Source: JBFWIW01 sp050253535 (lineage in GTDB: Bacteria > Bacillota > Clostridia > Oscillospirales > Oscillospiraceae). From it: DNA of 30,647 nucleotides. The notes below the pieces were generated by a model. It did not search any database. It worked only from the letters and a program-made list of their open reading frames with translations, and was not told the origin of the DNA. Below are positions 6,918 to 14,645 of this stretch, piece after piece. Position numbers and translations under genes: made by a program. The DNA lies in the NCBI GenBank assembly GCA_050253535.1, contig JBFWIW010000036.1, positions 1-30,647 of the forward strand, given 5' to 3'. The first letter of the stretch is position 1; each line of letters begins with the position of its first letter.

Positions 6918-9164
6918 TTAATCCGGAGGGTCGAAATCGGCATAAACCGAAATGTGCCTGTTTTCTTTATCGTCTGAAAACTCGCGCATAACGTGAGCTA
7001 TCGTGTTTCTCACTCTTTTTGTATTTGTGCAGCTCAGCGAGACCCGGTAACGGTAACGGTTGCTGACTTTCGTCACAGAGTCTGGAGCTGGGCCGAGAAT
7101 GGAAATTTCGCCTATGTCAGCGAAATAATGCTCAAACGACTTTTTTATCTTTTGGCATCCCCTGATAACGGAAGTTTCGTCCATTCCGGAAACCGTGAGC
7201 GAAAAAAGGTCGGATACGGGCGGAGAACCCATAATCTTTCTTATCTCAATCTCACGCTCAAAAAAAGTCATGTAATCCTGCTTTGAGGCGAGCCTTATTA
7301 CCTCGTTTCCCGGCGTAAAGGTCTGTATTACGGCGCGCCCTGCCTTTTCGCCTCTGCCGGAGCGACCGATGACCTGTGTTATAAGTGAAAACGCCCTCTC
7401 GTGAGCGCGGTAATCATTAATATACAAAAGCTGGTCGGCGGATATGACGCCTACAAGCGTGACGTTTTCAAAGTCGAGCCCCTTTGTCACCATCTGCGTA
7501 CCCAAAAGTATCTGGGCACGGCCCTCCCTGAAGCGCGCAAGCAGCTTTTCGTGAGAGCGTGACGGGGAGACGGTGTCCGTATCCATGCGGATGATCCCAA
7601 CGCCGGGAAAGAGCGCCATTAGCTCCTCCTCTACCTTCTGCGTGCCGGCGCCCACAAACTTCAGCCTGCCGCCGCACTCCGGACACTCATCCCGCACGGG
7701 TACGGAATGTCCGCAATAGTGGCACATGAGGCGTCGGTTTGCAGAGTGATATGTCATGGAGACGCTGCAGTTCGGACAGGTGAAGGTGTATCCGCATTCG
7801 CCGCAGACAACAAGGTTCGATGCGCCGCGGCGGTTTATAAAGAGTATTGTCTGTTCGCCGTTTTTCAGATTCTTTTCAATCTCTCCGCGAAGAAGCGTTC
7901 CGATACTGCCGGATTTCCCCTCGCACAGATAAGGGCGCATGTCGTCAATAATTACAGACGGAAGACTTTTTTCATTATAGCGTGCGGGGAGCTCAAAATA
8001 GTGGTATTTTCCCGTTTTAGCGCTGTACATGCTCTCAACTGAAGGGGTCGCGGATCCCAGCAGCAGCAGGGCGTTTTCCTGTACGCAGCGATATTTAGCA
8101 ACGTCACGCGCGTGATACCTTGGTGCGTTCTCGGATTTATAGGTCCGCTCCTGTTCCTCATCGATTATTATTATACCTAAATTGCAAAGCGGCGCAAACA
8201 CGGCCGAACGTGTGCCGATGACGACACTTACGCGGCCCTGGCGTATTCGCTTCCACTCATCATAGCGCTCGCCTGCCGTAAGCGAGCTGTGCAGTACCGC
8301 TACGCTGTCTCCAAAGTGGGCCGCAAAAATACTAACGAACTGCGGGGTGAGACCGATTTCGGGAACTAAAACTATGGCCGATCTGCCTTTTGCCACGGCG
8401 TCTTTAATAAGGCTCAGATATACGAGCGTTTTGCCGCTCCCCGTTACCCCAAAGAGGAGCGCCGCCTCAGCCGTATCTTTTTCAAAAAGTGCGCCGAGAC
8501 CGTCATATACCGTTTTCTGCGCTCCTGTGAGAATAATTTCCGAGGCCGCGATTGCAGAGTAACCGGGACGCCGAAAGACCTCTTTATGTTCCGTTGAAAC
8601 AAGGCCCTGTTTCTGGAGCGCTCTCACCGTCTGCACCGACGCGCCGGTAAAATAACATATTTCCCTGACTGCGGCGGAGCCGATGGAGGCGAGCAGTCTC
8701 AGAACGGAGGCCTGCTGCGGGGCGCGCATTTTTTTCTGATCTGCAATCGCCGCCGCATCCTCGCCGCTTATCCCGAGATATGCAATTTCGACCGTCTTAT
8801 CGCTAATGCGTTTGCCGTCCCCCGAAAACCATATACCGGAGGGCAGCATCGCGTGGACGGCGTCATATACGGTACAAAAAAATCTGTCTCTCATCCACAG
8901 GGCGAGCTTCATCTGTTCACCGGATAAAACAGGAACTGGGTCTAATAGAGACTCAATGGGTTTAGGGGACTTATACGCGCACTTTTCCAACAGAGAAAGG
9001 ACTATCCCCTCACAGCGGCGGTTCCCCTTTCCGAACGGGATAACGACGCGCGAGCCTACAAGCACCTCGCGGCGAAGTTTTTCAGGTATGAGGTAATCAT
9101 AAGGCCTGTCTATAGAATAGACAGCGGCAGAAACGGCAACCTGCGCAAATTTAAGATTTTCCAC
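6918..9164 (-). CDS. priA: Primosomal protein N' (replication restart helicase PriA)
   Basis: Superfamily 2 DNA helicase that rebuilds replication forks. The N-terminal 3'-DNA-binding domain starts FAQVAVSAAVYSIDRPYDY. Walker A is GVTGSGKT (239-246) and Walker B is DEEQ (335-338, the DEEQ/DEEH box). Eight zinc-ligand cysteines sit at 454, 457, 463, 466, 481, 484, 494 and 497. Length is 748 residues. I chose GTG at 9164 because AGAGGAG lies eight bases before it and the family N-terminus begins there. An in-frame ATG at 9227 would add 21 residues without family similarity. coaBC, which often sits between rpoZ and priA, is absent here. Confidence 0.95.
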   Translation of the reverse strand: MENLKFAQVAVSAAVYSIDRPYDYLIPEKLRREVLVGSRVVIPFGKGNRRCEGIVLSLLEKCAYKSPKPIESLLDPVPVLSGEQMKLALWMRDRFFCTVYDAVHAMLPSGIWFSGDGKRISDKTVEIAYLGISGEDAAAIADQKKMRAPQQASVLRLLASIGSAAVREICYFTGASVQTVRALQKQGLVSTEHKEVFRRPGYSAIAASEIILTGAQKTVYDGLGALFEKDTAEAALLFGVTGSGKTLVYLSLIKDAVAKGRSAIVLVPEIGLTPQFVSIFAAHFGDSVAVLHSSLTAGERYDEWKRIRQGRVSVVIGTRSAVFAPLCNLGIIIIDEEQERTYKSENAPRYHARDVAKYRCVQENALLLLGSATPSVESMYSAKTGKYHYFELPARYNEKSLPSVIIDDMRPYLCEGKSGSIGTLLRGEIEKNLKNGEQTILFINRRGASNLVVCGECGYTFTCPNCSVSMTYHSANRRLMCHYCGHSVPVRDECPECGGRLKFVGAGTQKVEEELMALFPGVGIIRMDTDTVSPSRSHEKLLARFREGRAQILLGTQMVTKGLDFENVTLVGVISADQLLYINDYRAHERAFSLITQVIGRSGRGEKAGRAVIQTFTPGNEVIRLASKQDYMTFFEREIEIRKIMGSPPVSDLFSLTVSGMDETSVIRGCQKIKKSFEHYFADIGEISILGPAPDSVTKVSNRYRYRVSLSCTNTKRVRNTIAHVMREFSDDKENRHISVYADFDPPD

Positions 9165-9199
9165 AGCCGCCGCTCCTCTCTTCTGATAATTACAAACCA

Positions 9200-9225
9200 G
9201 CTGCCATCCAAAAGCGGATGACAGC
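9200..9225. other. Hairpin between rpoZ and priA
   Basis: A 10-bp stem (GCTGTCATCC / GGATGGCAGC on the minus strand, one G-U pair) with a six-base loop fills most of the rpoZ-priA gap. On the minus strand the T-run precedes rather than follows the stem, so it is a poor terminator for rpoZ. It may be an mRNA stability or attenuation structure before priA. Confidence 0.5.
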
Positions 9226-9236
9226 AAAAAATACTA

Positions 9237-9437
9237 TTATTTATTTGAGACAGTAGCAGTGATCTTTCCAACGGCTATTTCGTCGATGGCGGAAGAGACC
9301 GGCTTTTTCTCAAGGTGCTCCCCGGTTTCTTCGGCATCCTCGGCTATCTCTCTGGCTCTTTTTGCAATAACGTTCACAAGGAGATATCTGCTGTTGACTC
9401 TGTTAAGAAGCGTTGGCATTGAAGGATAAAGCATCAT
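9237..9437 (-). CDS. rpoZ: RNA polymerase omega subunit
   Basis: Small subunit that helps assemble and stabilise RNA polymerase by holding beta'. The product has 66 residues from ATG at 9437, normal for Bacillota omega. Family features are the N-terminal helix with NSRYLLVNVIAKRAREI and the AIDEIAVGKI segment near the C-terminus. GAGGT lies eight bases before this ATG. A TTG six bases further upstream is too close to the Shine-Dalgarno. It sits between gmk and priA, the classic order, though a ~155-base repeat-like gap separates it from gmk. Confidence 0.93.
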   Translation of the reverse strand: MMLYPSMPTLLNRVNSRYLLVNVIAKRAREIAEDAEETGEHLEKKPVSSAIDEIAVGKITATVSNK

Positions 9438-9462
9438 AATCAATTACCTCTTTTTTCATATC

Positions 9463-9617
9463 TTTTGCGCTGAAGGCGAGGAACGTCGGACCCAACCCGC
9501 CTCAGTCTTGTTAAATTCGTATTTTACTGGGTTAGTCTCAGGCATAGCCGCCGATACAGCTTTACTCGCGTAAAGCAAGGCGTATAACGCAGCATGGGGC
9601 GCTGTTAATGCGCAAAA
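9463..9617. repeat. MITE-like intergenic element between gmk and rpoZ
   Basis: The gmk-rpoZ gap is bounded by perfect 8-base inverted ends (TTTTGCGC at 9463-9470, GCGCAAAA at 9610-9617). It contains an inner hairpin with 7-base perfect arms (GCTTTAC / GTAAAGC, 9559-9576). Its left end TTTTGCGCTGAAGGCG resembles the left end of the 25446 repeat (TTTTGTGCTGAACGCG), which suggests a related family. No ORF and no clear target-site duplication was seen. Confidence 0.45.
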
Positions 9618-9623
9618 ACCGGG

Positions 9624-10190
9624 TTAATTCTTCTCACCCTTTACTATCCTAAGGATCTCATCGGCGGCCTTGTCCGACCTATCGTTTATTATTACATGGT
9701 CGTAGTCCCCGATGTTCCGCATTTCACGGCGGGCTGTTTCCAACCTGCACTGAATTTTTTCTTCCGTCTCAGTGCCTCTGTCGCGCAGACGCTGTTCCAG
9801 CGTCTCAAGGTCTGGCGTCGTTATAAAAATGGATATCGCCTCCGGAAGCTTCGCCCGCAGCTGACGGTTTCCCTTGACCTCTACATCGAGAAAAACATCG
9901 CATCCGTCCTCTATATGGTCGTAGATTGGTCTCAGTGGGGTACCGTAGCAGTTGCCGACGTATTCGGCGTGCTCCAGAAGCTCACCCTTTTCTATCATCT
10001 CAAAGAATTTCCCACGCGTGACAAAATGATAGTTGACTCCGTCTGTCTCCCCCGGTCTGGGAGCCCGGGTCGTCGCCGATATGGAGAAATAATAGCGGTC
10101 CATCCGCTGAAAGACCTTACTGAGAACGGTACTTTTTCCCGCGCCTGACGGTCCTGAAATAATATAAATATGTCCTTTTTCGCTAATCAT
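9624..10190 (-). CDS. gmk: Guanylate kinase
   Basis: Phosphorylates GMP to GDP with ATP. The P-loop GPSGAGKS is at residues 13-20, followed by the GMP-binding segment (RAPRPGETDGVNYHF, then FLEHAEY-like residues ELLEHAEYVGNCYGT) and DVEVKG. At 188 residues it is typical. I chose ATG at 10190 because GGAG lies seven bases upstream; a GTG two codons earlier is too close. The start overlaps the end of remA by eight bases, so the two are probably translationally coupled. Confidence 0.97.
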   Translation of the reverse strand: MISEKGHIYIISGPSGAGKSTVLSKVFQRMDRYYFSISATTRAPRPGETDGVNYHFVTRGKFFEMIEKGELLEHAEYVGNCYGTPLRPIYDHIEDGCDVFLDVEVKGNRQLRAKLPEAISIFITTPDLETLEQRLRDRGTETEEKIQCRLETARREMRNIGDYDHVIINDRSDKAADEILRIVKGEKN

Positions 10191-10458
10191 CCTCACTCTC
10201 CGCCTCTAAAGGATCGCGGTCGCTGCGTGAAGTAAGTCTGCCTGCCACCGTCTCCGGCTGTATGGCGGATAAAACGACATGGCCGCTGTCGGTTATAATG
10301 ACGGCTCTGGTCCGCCTGCCATATGTTGCGTCCACAAGCTGGCCCTTGTCCCGGGCATCTGTAATTATACGCTTAATAGGCGCGGATTCAGGGCTTACAA
10401 TCGCGACAAGGCGGCTGGCTGAGACCATGTTGCCGAAACCGATGTTTATTAGCTTCAT
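10183..10458 (-). CDS. remA: RemA/DUF370 DNA-binding regulator
   Basis: Member of the DUF370 family; in Bacillus subtilis RemA is a DNA-binding activator of biofilm-matrix and osmoprotection genes. The 91-residue product starts MKLINIGFGNMVSASRLVAI and has the conserved basic stretch KRIITDARDKGQLVDATYGRRTRAVI. A short acidic tail (EAESEDD) extends past the family core. In Clostridia its targets are unknown. The position between yicC and gmk is strongly conserved across Bacillota. The start has GGGAGG upstream. Confidence 0.93.
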   Translation of the reverse strand: MKLINIGFGNMVSASRLVAIVSPESAPIKRIITDARDKGQLVDATYGRRTRAVIITDSGHVVLSAIQPETVAGRLTSRSDRDPLEAESEDD

Positions 10459-10470
10459 GATTTTACCTCC

Positions 10471-11349
10471 CTATTCGACATTCTGTATCTGTTCGCGAAT
10501 CTTTTCGATCTCCGACTTGAGGTCGATAACAATTCGCGCCATCTCGGTATCGTTGCCTTTGGAGCCCAGCGTATTAGCCTCGCGGTTAAGTTCCTGTACG
10601 AGGAAATCCAGCTTGCGTCCGACAGGTTCGTCGGAATTTAACATACCCCGAAGCTGTGAGACATGGCTCCTAAGCCTCACTATCTCCTCGTTTACGGCGA
10701 CGCGGTCAGCAAAAATCGCGGCCTCCGTAAGTATTCTTGTTTCGTCGATTGTCGTAGTCTGCAAAACGTCCTGCATTCTCTGCAAAAGCTTTGCCCTGTA
10801 CTCCGCCACGGTCTTCGGTGAGCGCTCTTCGGCGAGTGTCGTGAGACGTTCTATCTCAGAGAGCCTGTCCGAAATATCTTTATAGAGTTTCCCGCCCTCC
10901 CTGACGCGCATGACAGTGAAGTCGGTGAGTGCGTCTTTCAGTATCCCGCAGATGTCTGAATAGAGTGCGTCGGTATCCGTCTCCCTCTTCTCTATTCGCA
11001 AAACGTCAGGAAAACGCGTCAGCGAAACTGACGTCACATCGTTATTTACTCCATATTTTTCGGAAATTAAAGCGAGTGCCGAAAGATAACCCGCGGCTAG
11101 CGGCTCATTAATGTTTATCGATACGTCGTCGGTGCCGGATGTGTCTATTGTTACGAATACGTCCACCTTTCCGCGCGAAATAGAGCTCTGAACCAGCTCT
11201 TTCATCATATCCTCCGCCGCCGTATAGACGCGTGGTATCCTTATATTGCAGTCCAGAAACCTGTTGTTTACGCTGCGCAGCTCAACGGTTATGTCGGTTT
11301 TTCCCGAAATGCCCTTCGCGCAGCCATAGCCGGTCATGCTTTTTATCAT
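10471..11349 (-). CDS. YicC/YloC family endoribonuclease
   Basis: Full-length member (292 residues) of the YicC family, characterised in E. coli as an endoribonuclease. It begins MIKSMTGYG, the family signature, then has RSVNNRFLD and the C-terminal block FLVQELNREANTLGSK and VIDLKSEIEKIREQIQNVE. It should be cytoplasmic. I chose the ATG at 11349 because it gives the family N-terminus and a GGA eight bases upstream; an ATG at 11355 is equally in frame. It lies 12 bases before remA, the conserved arrangement. Biological targets in this group are not known. Confidence 0.9.
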   Translation of the reverse strand: MIKSMTGYGCAKGISGKTDITVELRSVNNRFLDCNIRIPRVYTAAEDMMKELVQSSISRGKVDVFVTIDTSGTDDVSININEPLAAGYLSALALISEKYGVNNDVTSVSLTRFPDVLRIEKRETDTDALYSDICGILKDALTDFTVMRVREGGKLYKDISDRLSEIERLTTLAEERSPKTVAEYRAKLLQRMQDVLQTTTIDETRILTEAAIFADRVAVNEEIVRLRSHVSQLRGMLNSDEPVGRKLDFLVQELNREANTLGSKGNDTEMARIVIDLKSEIEKIREQIQNVE

Positions 11350-11371
11350 TTTCATCGTCCGTTTCAGTTAT

Positions 11372-11881
11372 TTATTTATGCCTGAAGTAGCGGTTTAAAC
11401 GGGTTTTATACAGCCAAATAAGCTTGGAAACTCCTATATCGAAAAGGACAAAAACTATGTTGCCCGCGGCAAAAGCAATTACAGTACTGTTTTGCAGCAT
11501 GGAGATATCAAATATTACCTCTTTAAAAAGAAGAAAAACCACGGTAAACGCGGCATTAAATACGAAAAGCTTAACACACCACGAAAGGATCCGCGTTCTT
11601 ATCCTTTCGGCAAAAAACTTTATTATCGGATAATAACCGAAAAAAATAATATACAGAAATACCGGAGTCCGCCTCGGTACAAGAAGGAGCGCTAAAATTG
11701 AAGATGCGGCATATAACATAAGCGCGCCCGAAACCCTCGTCTCGATTACGGCAAAAAAGCCCAGGAGAGACGCCGCAGCTATAAAACCGAGCTGACCCGT
11801 AGGTAATACGGAAGAGAGGTACATTAGGAGGATCGAAAGCGCAGTCGACATTGCAAGCATTGTAAGTTTTTTTGATTTCAT
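11372..11881 (-). CDS. Small polytopic membrane protein, unknown function
   Basis: I do not recognise this family for certain. The 169 residues are strongly hydrophobic, with about five or six membrane segments (roughly 8-24, 28-46, 52-68, 72-88, 98-118, 130-155) joined by short basic loops (RRTP, ERIRTR) and a basic C-terminus (KTRLNRYFRHK). Size and the KKLTMLAMSTAL start recall substrate-binding S components of ECF transporters, but no ECF signature was seen. It lies 18 bases after the J-domain gene and 22 bases before yicC, so it belongs to the cdaA operon run. GGGGAG precedes the ATG. Confidence 0.6.
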   Translation of the reverse strand: MKSKKLTMLAMSTALSILLMYLSSVLPTGQLGFIAAASLLGFFAVIETRVSGALMLYAASSILALLLVPRRTPVFLYIIFFGYYPIIKFFAERIRTRILSWCVKLFVFNAAFTVVFLLFKEVIFDISMLQNSTVIAFAAGNIVFVLFDIGVSKLIWLYKTRLNRYFRHK

Positions 11882-11899
11882 ATTGCCTTACTCCCCGCT

Positions 11900-12475
11900 T
11901 TAGCAGCGGCAGCACATGTTCATACACATGAGACCCGTACAGATGTCACAGGCGTCGAGACCGGCCGGCTGGCCGTATCCCTGATAGGAATATGGCTGAC
12001 CGCCCATGTTCATATAGCTCACAGCCTGTCTATATTCCTGATTTGTCGGATCCATGTTAATTGCTCTCTGATAATAATTGCGCGCCTCGTCGAGCCAGCC
12101 TTTCCGGTACCAGACACTTCCCATGAGAAAGTTCCACTCGGCGCCCCGGTTCGTGATGCCGGACAGAAGCTGCTCGGCAAGCTGGATGTTGCCGGCGTTT
12201 ATTGCTGTGCGCACTTTGCTGAACTCCGGGCTGCCGGTGGACGAGGCGGAATATCCGCCGTAACCCGAACCGGCGTTTCCGCCGTTGGCCTTGCCCTTAA
12301 TAATTGCGTCGTAAGCCTCGTTGACTTCCTTCATTTTTTCCTGGGCGAGGTCGGCAAGCGGGTTATCATGATAATTATCCGGATGGTATTTTCTCGCGAG
12401 GTCGCGGTAAGCTTTCTTGATTTCCTCCTCGCTCGCATTGCGCGAAACGCCGAGAGTGGTGTACGGATCGTTCAT
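11900..12475 (-). CDS. J-domain protein with tetratricopeptide-like region and Cys-rich tail
   Basis: A J-domain (about 1-65) with the HPD motif at 31-33 (KYHPDNY) should stimulate a DnaK-type Hsp70. It is followed by a Gly/Ser-rich linker and a helical TPR-like stretch (about 85-155, including WYRKGWLDEARNYYQRAINMD). The last 16 residues hold six cysteines (CDICTGLMCMNMCCRC), a likely metal-binding or membrane-facing tail. It lacks the DnaJ zinc finger and C-terminal domains, so it is not DnaJ itself. Its ATG overlaps the stop of the DUF5685 gene by ATGA, implying coupled translation and perhaps a physical partnership. Client proteins are unknown. Confidence 0.85.
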   Translation of the reverse strand: MNDPYTTLGVSRNASEEEIKKAYRDLARKYHPDNYHDNPLADLAQEKMKEVNEAYDAIIKGKANGGNAGSGYGGYSASSTGSPEFSKVRTAINAGNIQLAEQLLSGITNRGAEWNFLMGSVWYRKGWLDEARNYYQRAINMDPTNQEYRQAVSYMNMGGQPYSYQGYGQPAGLDACDICTGLMCMNMCCRC

Positions 12476-13365
12476 ATATCTTTCTCCAAACGTATTTTTC
12501 TGCTCCTTCGCGCGCGGATGAAAGTGCCGGTGAAAACATCACCGGAGACCTTGTCCATGCCGAGATACATAATATTCCTTAATATGCCCGTCCATGCGTT
12601 TTCAGGCAGCAGCTCGAAAGCCGCTATCATCAAATTCCGCGAATGCTGAAGCGTGGTCTTGAGCTCGGCATCCTGCCCGCCTCCGGGCTTGGACTTCAGA
12701 TTATAGTGCGAGACAACCGGGTTATAGTTTCTGTTCCTTATGTCCTCTGCAATATCGTTCCTCGCGTCGACTATATATATCCAGCGCCCCAAATGATACA
12801 GAAGCTGAGTCAGTATGCGCCGCTTATCCGCGTCGTCCTCATCTATGGCCGCAGCAGCAAGTATCTGTGCAAATTTATCCGCGGCGCGGTCTATAGAAGG
12901 TTCCCCTGCCCTCTCCAGCTCTGAGAGCTCAGAGAGAGAGGCTGCAGCTGTTAAGCTGAAATCGGGAAAATCCGCAGATGCCTTTCTGTAGGCGGAACGA
13001 AGGAAAATCGCGGCGACGCGCGACGGAAACGAGCGAAAAAAGCCGTCATCCCTCATAGAGTCCATAAGCTTCCAGTATGAGAGTATAACGCTGTACGCCG
13101 CGCAGGCGTTCATAGCATGGCACGAACAGCAGACGCATTTTTTTCGAAGCGGACTTACTATGCAGCGCTTTTTTTCAAACTGCAGTTGGCTGCCGTCCCG
13201 CCATAAAAGCAGCGACAAAAATGTCAGATCGTAGTTTAAAATGAAACGGGAAAATACACCGTACTTTCTGCCGAGTGTGTGGCAAAGCCCGCAGTAAGCG
13301 GCCTCAAACTGGCCGAATTCCCTTATCTTGAGTTCACTTTTTAGCGGGCGTACATAACCAAACAT
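12472..13365 (-). CDS. DUF5685 family protein, possible class I isoprenoid-synthase-like fold
   Basis: The 297-residue product matches what I know of DUF5685, a Firmicute family of unknown function. Residues 1-95 carry eight cysteines: YCGLCH (Cys25, Cys28), Cys68, and CVCCSCHAMNAC (77-88). These would suit Zn or Fe-S binding. The rest is predicted largely helical and has two Asp-rich stretches: KLMDSMRDD (Asp102, Asp106) and YIVDARNDIAED (Asp200, Asp204, Asp208) followed by NRNYNP. The second resembles the RDxxED...R-Y-P motif of squalene/phytoene synthases. That similarity is my inference. No signal peptide is visible. It lies 14 bases after cdaR and overlaps the J-protein gene by four bases. 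Confidence 0.75.
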   Translation of the reverse strand: MFGYVRPLKSELKIREFGQFEAAYCGLCHTLGRKYGVFSRFILNYDLTFLSLLLWRDGSQLQFEKKRCIVSPLRKKCVCCSCHAMNACAAYSVILSYWKLMDSMRDDGFFRSFPSRVAAIFLRSAYRKASADFPDFSLTAAASLSELSELERAGEPSIDRAADKFAQILAAAAIDEDDADKRRILTQLLYHLGRWIYIVDARNDIAEDIRNRNYNPVVSHYNLKSKPGGGQDAELKTTLQHSRNLMIAAFELLPENAWTGILRNIMYLGMDKVSGDVFTGTFIRARRSRKIRLEKDI

Positions 13366-13379
13366 CTATATCTGCTCCA

Positions 13380-14639
13380 TTAAGATACTATTACCGAAAT
13401 CTTGTAATCTCCTATGGCATCGACATTCACAAAACCGTCGATATAGACCTTGGCCGGCACGGAAAAGGTCCCGGTGGTATTTCCAATCTCCGAGAGGTCG
13501 GCTACAATTCGGACATTCGATGCTTTTACCGTGTTTAACGTATCTTCAGGGCCGCGTAAAGTGACATCAAGACTCTGCGTAATGACAGATGTATCATATC
13601 CCGGAGTTGCGTTCTTTATCTGAATATTTGATGCGGAGAGACGCTTCGTATACATTCCCATAATTTCGATGGAGACAGTGGCTGTTGTCTCACCGGTAAC
13701 ATTCGCAATATCGTTCGGGATAGGTATCGTAAACTTTTCCGACATAGTGGCGGAAAAATCTGTTAAGTCGATTGTCCCAAGGACTATCTGATTGATGTCG
13801 TCCAGAATCCCGGTGTCACCAGATAGCGTCAGCGACTGCGGCGAGACAGTGCATATCGTGTTATCTTCTGTTGCGGTATTGGAGTAAGTGAGATTTACGG
13901 TGAGCGCAACTTCCTTTACCATAACGATAGGAAGCGTGAGCATGACGGTGTCGGTGCTTGTAATGATACTGCTGTCCTTTTCAATCTCGTTGCCCTCACT
14001 GTCCATAAGGACAAAGCTGACGGCCTCCTGGACTGTATCCGAGAGATTTTCCCGCTTAAGTGTAGCCCATGCATAATTTATCTGGGATATGGAAACTTCG
14101 GGTCCTGAGACTGTAATAGTCTCAGGATCGAATTCCAGCGGCTGCGCCTGAAATCCTTCCGCCACTGTGCCATCGTAAGCCCCTTTAACGGGAATACTTT
14201 TTGAGACCATCTTTTCCACAGTTACAGAAATAAAATCAGCCGATGCATCGGTGACGGCAACAAAATTGAGATTGGTTTCAGAAGGATAAGAGATGTCATA
14301 GGAGAGCTGATATACGCCGGCAATGCCGTTTGAGACCGTCCATATCTCGGAGAAGTCGACCGACAGCTTGACGTTATCGCTTCTGAGCTTGGTGACGGTA
14401 TTGCGCTTACCCGTAAACTTAATCGTCACATTTTCCGTACTGACGTTTGTAACGACAAGTCCGGATTCTTGAAGCGCATCCTGGCCAACAAATTCGACGG
14501 GAATGTTGCTCACGGTGACAGTCTGATCGGGATTTTGCACATACGTGACGTAAGACCACAGCGCAATTGACGCAACTATGGAAAAAATAATATAAAAGGC
14601 TTTTGTATTGAGTATAACGCTGAGCTTATCTCTAATCAT
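13380..14639 (-). CDS. cdaR: CdaR-type YbbR-domain regulator of diadenylate cyclase
   Basis: Membrane-anchored protein with extracytoplasmic YbbR repeats that modulates CdaA. A single N-terminal membrane helix (about 16-33, IIFSIVASIALWSYVTYV) is followed by about four repeats of beta-rich YbbR type, seen as recurrent segments such as IPVEFVGQDAL, IPVKGAYDGTVAEGF and the final VRIVADLSEIGNTTGTFSVP. Length 419 is typical. It starts six bases after the cdaA stop, with AGGTGA upstream. glmM, often third in this operon, does not follow here. Confidence 0.92.
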   Translation of the reverse strand: MIRDKLSVILNTKAFYIIFSIVASIALWSYVTYVQNPDQTVTVSNIPVEFVGQDALQESGLVVTNVSTENVTIKFTGKRNTVTKLRSDNVKLSVDFSEIWTVSNGIAGVYQLSYDISYPSETNLNFVAVTDASADFISVTVEKMVSKSIPVKGAYDGTVAEGFQAQPLEFDPETITVSGPEVSISQINYAWATLKRENLSDTVQEAVSFVLMDSEGNEIEKDSSIITSTDTVMLTLPIVMVKEVALTVNLTYSNTATEDNTICTVSPQSLTLSGDTGILDDINQIVLGTIDLTDFSATMSEKFTIPIPNDIANVTGETTATVSIEIMGMYTKRLSASNIQIKNATPGYDTSVITQSLDVTLRGPEDTLNTVKASNVRIVADLSEIGNTTGTFSVPAKVYIDGFVNVDAIGDYKISVIVS

Positions 14640-14645
14640 ATCCGG

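Noticed and set aside
9165..9227. Upstream ATG for priA
   Set aside because: The extra 21 residues run through the hairpin region and lack family similarity; the GTG at 9164 has AGAGGAG at ideal spacing.
9438..9623. A structured RNA such as a riboswitch or 6S-like RNA
   Set aside because: I saw inverted ends and one hairpin, but no riboswitch core or known consensus; the repeat reading fits better.
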